Part shown: positions 31,864 to 41,377 of the stretch, one piece after another
How the letters are laid out: every line of letters starts with the position of its first letter
Numbering within the stretch: the stretch's first letter is position 1
NCBI GenBank assembly: GCA_018287875.1
Contig: JAGVVL010000029.1
Span: 434,001 to 498,000 of the forward strand
Length of the DNA: 64,000 nt
DNA from: Nigrospora sphaerica
Lineage: Eukaryota; Ascomycota; Sordariomycetes; Amphisphaeriales; Apiosporaceae
Direction of reading: 5' to 3'
The notes under the pieces: model-generated
The model's database searches: none
What the model was told of the DNA's origin: nothing
The model's input: the letters and a program-made list of their open reading frames with translations, nothing else
Translations under genes and position numbers: made by a program

Positions 31864-32679
31864 ATGTCCATGTCATCATTATTTGATTTATCTAATCAAA
31901 CCGCTTTAGTTGTTGGGGCATCGCGCGGTTTAGGGGAGCGTGCAGCGATCGCACTATCTGAGGCGGGAGCGCGCGTTATTGTAGCCGCTAGAAGTGGCGA
32001 TGCTTTAAAAGCGCTTGCGGATCGATTGCCTAATGCGCTTAGCGTGCAAATGGATGTTGCAGATTCCAAGTCTGTTAAAGCGGCCTTTGAGTTTTTGGAA
32101 AGCAAGCAAGAGAAAATAAATATTGTGTTATGTGCAGCCGGCCGTTCCGGTTTTACACCCGTATTTGATATAGAAAAATCTGGCGATCTTTTTGAAAAGG
32201 AAGTGCAAACTAATTTATTAGGAACATGGTATGTGATTCAGCAAGCGGCTGCACATATGAAAAAACATAAGATACCGGGTTCCATTATTACAGTAGCCAG
32301 TGTGAGTGGAGCAGTTAGATTTAGAGTGGGGACTGCAGCTTATGGTTCCTCTAAGGCAGGGGTAATTAAACTCACTCAGATTTTAACCGAAGAGTTAGCA
32401 CAGGCTAATATCCGAATTAACTGTATTGCGCCAGGATTATTTCATACGGATATGACAGATTATAAGCTGCATACTAAAGAACTAAAAGAAGGTATGGCGT
32501 CTACTATCCCACTTGGTTTTGTTGCGGATCCAAAGGACCTTGATGGTACTGTGCTGTACTTAGCATCAAACCGAGCCTCTCGTTATGTAACGGGTAGCTG
32601 TTTAACAATTGATGGTGGTGAATCATGGGTACGCCATGAAAAATTCATTCCACCTGTCGCAACCACCAAGGAAAAATAA
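31864..32679 (+). CDS. Short-chain dehydrogenase/reductase
   Basis: A classical SDR of 271 residues. Rossmann motif 'VVGASRGLGERAA', 'CAAGRSG' (NAG-like), active-site 'YGSSKAGVIKL' (YxxxK) with the Ser of 'VASVSGA' upstream, and C-terminal 'TGSCLTIDGG'. It resembles gluconate 5-dehydrogenase or FabG-like enzymes, but substrate cannot be assigned. Monocistronic; GGAGAA lies upstream of the start. Confidence 0.85.
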   Translation: MSMSSLFDLSNQTALVVGASRGLGERAAIALSEAGARVIVAARSGDALKALADRLPNALSVQMDVADSKSVKAAFEFLESKQEKINIVLCAAGRSGFTPVFDIEKSGDLFEKEVQTNLLGTWYVIQQAAAHMKKHKIPGSIITVASVSGAVRFRVGTAAYGSSKAGVIKLTQILTEELAQANIRINCIAPGLFHTDMTDYKLHTKELKEGMASTIPLGFVADPKDLDGTVLYLASNRASRYVTGSCLTIDGGESWVRHEKFIPPVATTKEK

Positions 32680-32826
32680 GCAGTTAGCTGCTTAATAGTA
32701 GCCAAGGAGGGTTGCCGTAGCGAAGTAGTGCGTCTGTCATTACTAGAGCACAGGATGAGGCTGTCTTTTTGAAGGCGCTACGGTATAATACTGTTTTAAT
32801 GATTTGATTCAATGAAATAATATTCT

Positions 32827-33378
32827 ATGGCATTATTTGCTGAAATATTCCCTATTCTTGCGTTTTTTCTTGCCTATCAAATAACAGGCGATCTCTATAT
32901 TGGTACCTTAACTACGATGACTGCTACTACGTTACAAGTAGTTGTCAGTTTGATACAAAAGCAACCCGTGAGTATAGAAAGATGGATAAATTTGGGTTTT
33001 TCTTGCTTGTTAGGCGGGGCGGTACTTTTTTTAATAATGCAAATTTTATTAAATGGAAACCAACGATAGGCTATCTTATTTTAGCTATTACGTTTTCCTT
33101 AGCATCATATCGGCAGCATGTGACCTTACTAGAAAAGAGTTTAGGACATGTTTTACTGTTATCTAAAAAAACCTGGAATCAATTGAATCGTGCATGGATT
33201 AATTTTTTTGTGGAATGGGGGTATTAAACCTAGTCGTTGCACAGAATACCGATACAAAAACTTGGGTGTATTTTAAACTGTTTGGGGTAGTTGGGTTAAC
33301 TATTTTGTTTATAATCAGTCAGGTAATCTACTTATTTTGGTTTAAAAAATTCAATCGAATAATGATGACACTAAATAA
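32827..33378 (+). CDS. yciB: Inner-membrane septation protein YciB, two or more frameshifts
   Basis: YciB is a polytopic membrane protein with a role in envelope and cell-division homeostasis. 'FPILAFFLAYQITGDLYIGT' starts it and 'FIKWKPTIGYLILA' plus 'LNRAWINFF' are typical. One base at T7 33026-33032 joins 'GGAVLFFNNANFIKWK', and one at T7 33203-33209 joins 'WINFFCGMGVLNLVVA'. As written, its last frame runs straight into bolA; one more base in the A6 run near 33347 would instead stop it at 33378. About 180 residues. Confidence 0.85.
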
Positions 33379-33628
33379 TTCTAATCAAGCGCTTTGGATA
33401 GAAGAAAAATTAACTAAGGCGTTAACACCCACCCTGCTAGAAGTGATTGATGAAGGCTGGAAGCATGTTGGACATCAGGAAGAAGGGGCAGGACATTTTC
33501 AAGTGATTATTGCTTCCCCAAAATTTGAAAATTTAGAGATGGTTGCTTGCCATCGCCTAGTGTATGCAGCATTAGAAGGCGCGGTTGGTAATACGATTCA
33601 TGCGTTACAAATTGAAATTAAGCCCTAA
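33362..33628 (+). CDS. bolA: BolA family protein
   Basis: BolA proteins bind monothiol glutaredoxins with a [2Fe-2S] cluster. The 88-residue domain shows '[22 protein letters not shown]' and '[28 protein letters not shown]', with the family's H-F and H-R landmarks. ATG codons at 33362 and 33365 are candidate starts. In the sequence as given it is in frame with the yciB end, so a fusion is formally possible, but a separate gene with a short overlap is more likely. Confidence 0.85.
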   Translation: MMTLNNSNQALWIEEKLTKALTPTLLEVIDEGWKHVGHQEEGAGHFQVIIASPKFENLEMVACHRLVYAALEGAVGNTIHALQIEIKP

Positions 33629-33645
33629 TTTATTTGAATACAATC

Positions 33646-35033
33646 ATGACGACTAAAAACCTAGAAGATATTATTGCGCTTTGTAAGCGTCGTGGTTTTC
33701 TTTTTCAAAGTGGTAGTTTATATGGAGGGGTCAGTGGCCTCTATGACTACGGACCGTTAGGCGTTGAATTAAAAAATGCATTAAAGGCTAGCTGGTGGTC
33801 CAGTATGGTCTATCAACGTGATGATATATTAGGCTTAGATAGTGCGATTTTATCTCATCAACAAGTTTTTCATTATTCTGGTCATGAAGACACCTTTACC
33901 GATTTACTAGTAGATTGCAGAGACTGTCAACGACGATTTCGGGCTGACCATTTAGTGAATAATTGCTGTGAGTCCTGTGGTTCTACTAATTTGACAGAGC
34001 CTAGACCCTTTCACTTAATGTTTCAAACCACTTTGGGGGTAGGTTCACATGAAGCACAGAAGGCCTATTTGAGACCTGAAACCGCCCAAGGCATTTTTAT
34101 TAATTTTAAACAAGTACTGGATTCACATAACAAATCCTTACCCTTTGGGATTGCGCAAATTGGTAAAGCCTTTAGAAATGAGATTACCCCTCGTCATTTT
34201 ATCTTTCGGGTTAGAGAATTTGAGCAAATGGAAGTTGAATTTTTGTACCGCCTGGTGAAGATGAGAAATGGTATGAACGCTGGATAACCCTGCGTTATCA
34301 GTGGTGGCTCCAACAAGGTTTATCCTCTGAACGTTTGAAAAAGTCTCTCAATCTCAGAAAGAGTTGGCGCATTATGCGAAAGCGACTACTGATATCCAAT
34401 ATGAATTTCCTCATGGATTTGAAGAATTAGAAGGCATTGCGAATCGTACAGATTACGATTTAGGGTCGCATAGTAAAGAACAAAGCACCTTACCAATAAG
34501 TGCGACGGTTTTAAATAATCCAGATTCAACACAAAAACTTGCAATATTTGATGCCGTTAAAAAGCAGTGGGTGGTACCATATGTCATTGAACCATCAGCG
34601 GGCTTAGATCGAGGGATATTAGCACTACTGACAGAGGCTTATCATGTGGAAACGGTGGACCAAAAAACGCGTGTTGTATTGAAGTTGAAACCGCATTTGG
34701 CCCCTGTGAAAGTAGCGGTCATTCCCTTAGCGCGTAACAATGAAGACATTCTATCGGCAGCCCGTTATGCTAAAAAAGGATTCAACAGTTAGGGATTGGA
34801 TTAATAGCCTTTGAAAATTCAGGAAATATTGGAAAAAGCTATCGCCGCCACGATGAAATCGGAACGCCTTTTGTATTACAGTGGATTTTGATAGTTTAGC
34901 TGAGAACTCAGAACAAACCCCTTCCTTAGCAATGAGTGTGACAGTGCGAGATCGAGACTCTATGCAGCAAACTAGGTATTCCCTTGGCGAAGTATTAGAA
35001 AATTTTAGAACGTGGTTTACGATACCCGAGTGA
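33646..35033 (+). CDS. glyS: Glycyl-tRNA synthetase, single-chain (alpha2) type, four frameshifts
   Basis: GlyRS charges tRNA-Gly. Class II motifs are 'FNEITPRH'-like ('[21 protein letters not shown]') and '[11 protein letters not shown]'; a zinc-binding insert has '[13 protein letters not shown]' and '[16 protein letters not shown]'. This is the single-polypeptide type, not the alpha2beta2 GlyQS of most gammaproteobacteria. Single-base losses are at T5 34240-34244, A5 34338-34342, A6 34772-34777 and T4 34869-34872; corrected, the protein reaches '[18 protein letters not shown]' at 35033, about 463 residues. ATG 33646 is chosen over the upstream TTG. Confidence 0.92.
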
Positions 35034-35661
35034 AGGATGAGTATCCCTTCAAAATAAAACATTGGGGCCAGTATCATTACGAACCCATGTTAAAAGCCAT
35101 GCAGACTTTTACCCAACAGCGTACTGATGCAACCCTAGATGAGGTATGGCTAGTTGAGCATTATCCAGTTTATACCTTAGGACAAAGAAAAATTGAGGAA
35201 GATAGGTGCGCTTCTGTTGTCATTCCGGTTGTCGAAACGGATAGGGGCGGTCGTATTACTTATCATGGCCCAGGTCAGCTAGTGGTCTATCCATTAATCA
35301 ATTTATCAAGGTTAGGTTGTGATCTACGCGAGATGGTTACCATCCTTGAGCAAACAGTGATTCAAATATTAAAAGGCTATCAGGTATTAGCCTATGCAGA
35401 AAAGAACGCACCAGGTGTTTATATAGAGGGAAAAAAATTGCCTCTTTAGGATTGCGTATTCGAAAAGGTTATACTTATCATGGAATAGCGCTTAACATTG
35501 ATATGGATTTAACCCCTTTTGACGCTATTCATCCCTGTGGTTTAGAGCATATAGAGATGACGCAATTAGTGGATTGGATCGGCCCTGTCTCAATGAAGAC
35601 GATTGAAAGTCAGTTTTTGCATTATTTTTTTCAACAATGTATACCGTTTCTAAAACGATAA
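35030..35661 (+). CDS. lipB: Octanoyl-[ACP]:protein N-octanoyltransferase LipB, one frameshift
   Basis: LipB moves octanoate from ACP to lipoyl domains, so it serves the E2 partners of lpdA. Motifs: '[15 protein letters not shown]', '[17 protein letters not shown]' and '[18 protein letters not shown]', then 'YHGIALN' and 'PCGL' with the catalytic Cys. The A7 run 35431-35437 has lost a base. The GTG start at 35030 overlaps the glyS TGA (GTGA), so the genes are probably coupled. Length is about 210 residues. LipA is not adjacent. Confidence 0.93.
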
Positions 35662-35671
35662 AGGCTTTACC

Positions 35672-36130
35672 TTAGGCATGCTGACTGAGTTTAAGGAACA
35701 CTGCTTGTAAGCCTTGATGTTTTAGGGTGGTAGCGGCCGATCGCAATAAGTCTTGAGTAGAAGCAGAGAGTTTAAGTTGACGCGGTGAAGCCGTAGATGG
35801 CATGGGTCTTTTAGGTGCGCTTACATACCCTTTAACATCTCGTAAGCTTTTAAGCTCAGGCCAGTCTCGAAAGTAGGAAAGTAGCTCATATCTCATGTAA
35901 TGTAACTGGGAAGCAAAGGCACTATTGTCTAAAGACAGTATTAGGCAATGTTGATCTACATTGCTAATCACACTATGCTCAACGAATGGAAAGCGCGCTT
36001 CTTGTTTCCATCGGTTATTCCAACGGGTTAATTGTTGCGCTTTTCGATAATAATGGGCGACTGGCGTTGCGGTATGATGAAACCATTTCTTTAAAGGATG
36101 AGGGGATTTAAGCATATCAAACGTACACAA
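35672..36130 (-). CDS. DUF721 / DciA-like protein
   Basis: A 152-residue basic protein. 'VISNVDQHCLILSLDNSAFASQLHYMRYELL' followed by 'LRDVKGYVSAPKRP' matches the DUF721 pattern, the domain of DciA, the bacterial DnaB-helicase loader. The family usually sits near secM/secA or lpxC; here it is beside lipB. ATG at 36115 ('MLKSPHP') is an alternative start. Role as helicase loader is by family, moderate confidence; a dnaB gene is present at 55.4 kb. Confidence 0.65.
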   Translation of the reverse strand: MCTFDMLKSPHPLKKWFHHTATPVAHYYRKAQQLTRWNNRWKQEARFPFVEHSVISNVDQHCLILSLDNSAFASQLHYMRYELLSYFRDWPELKSLRDVKGYVSAPKRPMPSTASPRQLKLSASTQDLLRSAATTLKHQGLQAVFLKLSQHA

Positions 36131-36206
36131 GCATTATGATCTTTATTAATATATTATATACTTTTATAGTGTAGAAATGGCATTTTCGTCGGCATGAGTA
36201 TATTCA

Positions 36207-36794
36207 ATGGATCTCGATAGCTTACTACAACAAATTCGTCAATGTCGTCACTGTGTGGATCAGTTGCCCCATGAGCCTAACCCAGTTTTACGAGCGCATC
36301 AAGACGCACGCCTCTTAATTGTGGGGCAAGCGCCTGGGGTGAGAGTGCATAAAACGGGTATTCCATGGAATGATGCGAGTGGAGATAGGCTGCGTCAGTG
36401 GTTAGGTTTAGCGCCTTCCGTATTTTATGATGAACGCCAAGTGGCTATTATTCCAATGGGGTATTGTTATCCTGGAACAGGGCCGAGTGGAGATTATCCT
36501 CCACAAAAAGCGTGTGCTGAAAAATGGCTATCTCTATTGTTATCGAAATTGCCTAACATTCGAGGTCGGTTTTTAATGGGTCGATATGCACAAGATTACT
36601 ACCTAGGAGAAAGGAAAAAGTCTACTTTGACTAAAACAGTAGCAGCGTTTACTGAGTATTTGCCAGACTATGCTCCCTTACCGCACCCTTCTCCTCGTAA
36701 TAATTACTGGCTTCGGAAAAATCCTTGGTTTGAGAAGGAAATACTGCCGATCGCCCATGATTTTTGTCATCAAATATTAAATGGAGTGATTTGA
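36207..36794 (+). CDS. Uracil-DNA glycosylase superfamily protein
   Basis: A 195-residue protein with two motifs of the UDG fold: 'LLIVGQAPGVRVHKTGIPWND' (motif A, GQAPG) and 'LPHPSPRNNYWLRKNPWFE' (motif B, HPSPRN). It is not the canonical Ung; it belongs to the wider bacterial UDG-like family of DNA-repair enzymes. The N terminus has a Cys pair ('CRHC'). Base specificity is unknown. Confidence 0.8.
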   Translation: MDLDSLLQQIRQCRHCVDQLPHEPNPVLRAHQDARLLIVGQAPGVRVHKTGIPWNDASGDRLRQWLGLAPSVFYDERQVAIIPMGYCYPGTGPSGDYPPQKACAEKWLSLLLSKLPNIRGRFLMGRYAQDYYLGERKKSTLTKTVAAFTEYLPDYAPLPHPSPRNNYWLRKNPWFEKEILPIAHDFCHQILNGVI

Positions 36795-36834
36795 TGTTAT
36801 AAAAAGTGCGATAAGATCACTTAAGGAGTAAGTG

Positions 36835-36906
36835 ATGTTTTGGAGGATTCAGTATGCAATAAAGGGTGGATATTTTTTCGACAACGAAACCATTTACTAC
36901 CCATGA
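36835..36906 (+). CDS. Possible 23-residue small ORF with a ribosome binding site inside a hairpin
   Basis: ATG 36835 follows AAGGAG by 6 nt and opens 'MFWRIQYAIKGG...' for 23 codons. The AAGGAG lies in the loop region of an inverted repeat, ATCACTT/AAGTGAT. It precedes the ankyrin-like gene at 36.9 kb, so it could be a leader peptide. Coding is unproven. Confidence 0.2.
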   Translation: MFWRIQYAIKGGYFFDNETIYYP

Positions 36907-36939
36907 ATCCATTTTTTTATGAGTAAAAATAGGGACATT

Positions 36940-37944
36940 ATGACCAATATTATACATTTGGATACTCAGTCAATGGATGTAGGAGGCGAAGTTTCTAGTG
37001 CAATGGGAAACCCGTCTGACCAAAGAAGGTTTCCAGCACCTACAGTACTCAGGTTTTACTTCTTTGTGTTAGAAGAACTACTCAAAAGCGGCGATGCTCA
37101 AGGTAGTTATCAAGAATTAAAGAGCCTACAGTATAGCCTAACTCAAGCCAGAGAGACATCAAACCCCTCTATTTTGATTGAAAATGATTCCATTTTAATG
37201 GAAGTAGTAGAGTTACTAAGGTATGCCACACCATTAACAGAAGTAGTCGATGCAGAGGGCTATCATATTGATTGGCATATTGGGCAATTACTTGGCGATT
37301 TATCAAGCCTCTATGGTTTAGATGCATTGTATGCATTCGTTGAAAAAAACTTTAACCTTGACCAAGTAGACGCATTAGGACAGACCATGCTAAGTAGGCA
37401 AGTGATTCTGTTGGAAGCCTTATTAAGTGTAGGTAGGATACAAGAGGCACAGCAACGATTAGAGGGCATCCGGTGTCTAATCCACCATGGCGCGGATATT
37501 TTTACAAACAATGGCGCTATTTTGATGGCTCTTATCGATTTAAGGGTCTATGCAACTTATTATAGTGACTATCATGCGTCAGTAGGGTACGACATCAGAG
37601 ACTTGATAGAGTCTAGCCTTCAAAAGCTTTTGCGTGGAGTACCCACTTCCCCTATAAGACATCCGATGCCCACAGACTCTTCGGGGTATTGGACACAGAA
37701 TGGTGTAGCTAATAACGAGAGCAATTATTCAATACCTCATACTCATTATAATGACCGTCCCGCCCCTGTTCAGGAATGGGAAGGCAATGTCCATGCAGAA
37801 TATGGGGTCCCCCTGAATAATATCTCTCATCATCCGGGAAGTAGCGATTATCAAGTGCCTGGTTATAGTCACCATGAGATGCAAGCCGCCCAAAATACTT
37901 ATCATGGGCCTAATACATTACATATTTATCAGCCAGCCTTTTAG
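36940..37944 (+). CDS. Expanded ankyrin-like repeat protein (effector candidate)
   Basis: About 334 residues, no signal peptide. It has at least two units: 'NDSILMEVVELLRYAT' (about residue 90) and 'NNGAILMALIDLRVYAT' (about residue 205), each followed by a long helical stretch; the second is preceded by 'LIHHGADI', the typical ankyrin end. The same unit builds the protein at 40.0 kb, so they are paralogs. The C-terminal 100 residues are Pro/Tyr/His/Asn-rich and probably disordered. Start at 36940 is chosen for AGGGA upstream; 36919 is an alternative. Ankyrin-type proteins of intracellular bacteria are often effectors; that role is inference. Confidence 0.5.
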   Translation: MTNIIHLDTQSMDVGGEVSSAMGNPSDQRRFPAPTVLRFYFFVLEELLKSGDAQGSYQELKSLQYSLTQARETSNPSILIENDSILMEVVELLRYATPLTEVVDAEGYHIDWHIGQLLGDLSSLYGLDALYAFVEKNFNLDQVDALGQTMLSRQVILLEALLSVGRIQEAQQRLEGIRCLIHHGADIFTNNGAILMALIDLRVYATYYSDYHASVGYDIRDLIESSLQKLLRGVPTSPIRHPMPTDSSGYWTQNGVANNESNYSIPHTHYNDRPAPVQEWEGNVHAEYGVPLNNISHHPGSSDYQVPGYSHHEMQAAQNTYHGPNTLHIYQPAF

Positions 37945-37994
37945 GAGTGAGATAGGGTAGCGATACTATTTGTAGCTACCCTATTATATTTAGT

Positions 37995-39562
37995 CTATCT
38001 CTTTTTTCTTACCGCAAAGATTATTATATGGGGTAAGCGTACTAAGTATTGTGCAATTTTTAGACACCCTGAACAGGAAGTGAAGAGCGGTTTACCTGAT
38101 TCTTCAATCGCATTCACTTCTGCTTCACTCAATATTAAAAGTGACGATAAGCAGCCGCATTAGATAATAAGGGCTTCGCTTCTTTTGCATTCACTCGACC
38201 CACCAAAGCGTTAACAATCTCAAAGTGACCATGCTCAGAAGCCTTAAATAATAAAGCTTGAGCCTCGTCGCCTTTCAGATCCAATGCTGCCCCTTGATCT
38301 AATAAGTACTTGATCACCTTAAAGTGACCATGAGTAGTAGCACTAAATAATATGGTCTGACCATACAAATCTGTCGCATCCAATGTTGCCCCTTGATCCA
38401 CTAAAGATTTGATAATATCAAGGTGACCATGCTCAGCAGCCTGAAATAATATGATCTGAGCCTCCGCACCTTGCAGATCCAATGCTGCTCCTTGATCTAA
38501 TAAATATTTGACCACCTTAAAGTGACCATGAGTAGTAGCACTAAATAATATGGTCTGACCATACAAATCTGTTGCATTCAGTGTTGCCCCTTGATCTACT
38601 AAATATCTGACCACATCAAGGTGACCATGCTCAGCAGCCTGAAATAACACGGTCTGACCATACAAATTTTTCGCATCCAATGTTGCCCCTTGATCTAATA
38701 AATATTTGGCTACCTTACAGTGACCATGCTCAGCAGCTTTAAATAATAGGGCCTGTACATTAATCCGATCTACTTTAGTGTTCCGTTCATTCATCCAACT
38801 TAATAAGTATCTGACCACATCAAGGTGACCCTGCTCAACAGCCTTAAATAATACGATTTTAGTGTCTCGTTCATTAACCCAGTTCAATAAACAAGTGACA
38901 ATGTCAAACTGACTGTTCTGAGCCGCCTGAAATAATACGGCCTGGACGTCTTGTGCATCAACCCAACTTAATAAATATTTGACTACCTCAGGTTGACCAT
39001 ACTCAGCAGCCTGAAATAATAGGGGCTTGATATCTTTTGCATGGAGCCAATCTAATAAATACTTGATAATCTCAAGGTGGCCATTCCGAGCAGCCTGAAA
39101 TAATAGGGTATTGGCGTCTTGTGCATTAACCCGAGCTAATAAATACTTGACAATCTCAAAGTGGCCGTTCCGAGCAGCTTGAAATAATAGGGCCTGACCC
39201 TCCTTGCTTTGAAAATTTACGGCTGTCCCTTGCGCTAGTAAATACTTGGTAATCTTAAAGTAGCCATGCTCAGAAGCCGAAAATAATAGGGTCTGACCTT
39301 CCTCGCCTTGCAGGTCCAATGATGCTCCTCGCTCTAATAAATACTTCATAACCTTAAAGTGGCCGTGCGTAGCAGCAACAAAAGATAGGCTTCTACCATT
39401 AACCTTCTCATTGATATCTGCTCCCTCTTCCAAACAGGCTATTACCTCTTTGAGATCTCCAGATTGAATCGCTGTTACGAATTGTTTTTGCTTAAGAGCA
39501 GCGCTCCTGTTTTGCACTAAGCCGTTTGCGCTTAGATAAGATATGTAAGAGAAGATATCCAT
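37995..39562 (-). CDS. Ankyrin repeat protein, about 15 repeats (one frameshift near the end)
   Basis: The visible frame (38135..39562, 475 residues) is nearly all ankyrin repeats, of the form 'LLF.AAEHGH..V.KYLLDQGA.LDA.D'. Repeats near the N and C ends are the canonical 33 residues; four consecutive middle repeats are 28 residues and carry 'NAQD/ERD' linkers instead of 'GQT'. Two 33-residue repeats are duplicated at DNA level with a 198-bp offset. One base added in the T4 run near 38135 ('YRHFLILSEAE') extends the gene through one more repeat-like unit to a stop at 37995. A strong AGGAGG lies 7 nt before the start. Expected role: binding of host or own proteins; no target can be named. Confidence 0.85.
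38317..38640 (-). repeat. 198-bp DNA duplication inside the ankyrin gene
   Basis: The segment AAAGTGACCATGAGTAGTAG at 38321 recurs at 38519, and the flanking sequence is nearly identical for about a full double repeat (66 residues). This points to recent unequal recombination within the gene. Confidence 0.75.
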
Positions 39563-40015
39563 TTGTGGCCTCCTGTCATCAAATAATCGGTCAATCGTTT
39601 TGTTTGCTCTCTGAATGCTAAAAGCGTCTAAGGTAATACCTTTTTGTTATAGAGCAAATTTCGTCGAAAAAATAATAGCAGAGGATAGGATATCCCTCTG
39701 TCACGGTAATCAATACTTGGTCCTTGTATTCATCAGTAATTTTGATTCTGAATTGTATTGTGAGGCTTGTCAAGATTAATAGGTAAGGGCTATACGCTAT
39801 CTAAGCCTCAATGGTAAGATTTGTAATAGCAACGGATCATGCAGCTCATTTTTTCTAAAATTTGATAGAAAACTTGAAGTAACATACAAAAGGAATTTCT
39901 CTTATGTTTTAAAGGGTCTAGGCCCTTTTCTATTCGTATAATGTACGAATGTTCTAATTCCATTTTTAAGGTAAAAGCATGCTCAATATATTAGTTTAAT
40001 GAATGAGGCAATGAT
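39563..40015. other. Intergenic region between divergent ankyrin-type genes
   Basis: A 453-bp AT-rich stretch between divergent genes. It holds a small hairpin, AAAGGG/CCCTTT (39911-39928), followed by TTTTC, and GAGG before the 40016 start. No gene or RNA is recognised. Confidence 0.4.
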
Positions 40016-41200
40016 ATGGCTGATGCAGTGAATGGACGGATGGGCAACTACTTTATAATCGGTTCGAATCCCACAGAGATCAATTGGAACGGACTAGATA
40101 CAGAGGGAAACACTCCATTAGCCAGACAAATTCTTGGATGTATAAAAGCATTAGAAGATAGAAATTTAGTAGATGCTTCTACGCTATTTTCAGATATAAG
40201 GCCTCTAATTTCTGTTGGAGCAGATATTAATGCTTAAAATCCTCAAACGGGTAAGACTATTTTAATGCTGGTAGTAGATTTGCTCGATGAGGTAACACGA
40301 TGTATGCTACAGGTAGAGGCTTATCAGGTACTGTATGCTCGTGTCCGATTTCTGTTTAACTCATTACGAGGAAAGGTGGACTTAACAGCCAAAAACCGAT
40401 TGGGAAATACCATATTAATGGAGCAATTAGATGATCTACAGACTTGTCGGTATGGTATTTCCATAACATTTTTAACTGAGAAAATACACGTCATATCACT
40501 ATTAGTGGATGCTGCAGCAGATTTAGACATCCCGCATCCTAGAACCGGTGAGACGATCTTCATGAAGGTGGTTGCATTGCGAGAAGAGGTTATACTAACT
40601 CCACGCCTTTTCCCTCTTGTGCGTCCGCTTGAAATGTTATTTGAGCAATTAGTCAGCAAGGTAGATTTAGAAGTTCGAAACTCTTCAAACAATACTGTGT
40701 TAAACATTCAAATTAGAGACTTAGAAAAGATTGTTCGTTTTGGTGGTCTAAAAGCAGTGGCCCTGCATAAATTAAACATAATACAAGATTTAATCAGTAA
40801 GGGTGCAAATGTTCAAGCGGTACACCCTGATACAAAGCAGTTGATCTCAAGAGAACTGAAATCCTTGTATCATACAGTTACTCAGTCTCATTCAAAAGAG
40901 CCGAATGAAATAAATGCTATTATTCAAGAAACATTGGAACCTTTACTACAAGACATTTCTCCCTTAATGGGCCCCTATTTAGGAGGGACGCCTCTGCAAA
41001 ATTCACTTCTGAATACGCCTGTAGTCCCTTCGAAGCAATCATGTAAAATACCTCAGTTGACGATAGAACCATTTCACCCAGATGATATTCCAAGCGATAA
41101 AGAATTTGATATAAAGCAGCTTTCTGATTTTTGGAGCACACCATGCTCTAATGCTAGCGATTCTAATGCTTGGACTCCAAGCAAAGGCTTGTCTTTTTAA
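40016..41200 (+). pseudogene. Expanded ankyrin-like repeat protein interrupted by an in-frame TAA
   Basis: One frame from 40016 to 41200 is broken only by TAA at 40235-40237 ('GADINA' stop 'NPQTGKTILM'); the frame is the same on both sides, so this is a nonsense change and not an indel. About 394 residues in all. Units of roughly 47-50 residues repeat: 'GKTILMLVVDL', 'GNTILMEQLDDL', 'GETIFMKVVAL', 'NNTVLNIQIRDL', each ending in an ankyrin-like 'LI..GA/K.D' segment. The C terminus is Ser/Pro-rich. It is a paralog of the gene at 36.9 kb. It may be a true pseudogene, a read-through gene, or a base error (CAA to TAA). Confidence 0.55.
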
Positions 41201-41240
41201 TACAGTAGCTATTGCTAACATGGTGTTATTGCTAGTAAGC

Positions 41241-41266
41241 AACCCCTGGTCTTCCAACCGGGGGTT
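41241..41266. terminator. Rho-independent-like terminator after the ankyrin-like gene
   Basis: Nine-bp stem (AACCCCTGG against CCGGGGGTT, one G-U) with an 8-nt loop, 41 bp after the stop at 41200, followed by CAGCATTTTC. The T tract is short. Confidence 0.5.
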
Positions 41267-41377
41267 CAGCATTTTCAAGACATGCACATATAAATATGGA
41301 TTTGGATTGTAGATGGTACGCACGCGCTACCGTAGTACACCGCCTAAAATGATCAATCTTCAGTAAAAATGAAGAGT

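Noticed and set aside
38135..39562. CRISPR-like regular DNA repeats
   Set aside because: The repeats are about 84-99 bp, encode ankyrin units in frame and have no separate spacers.
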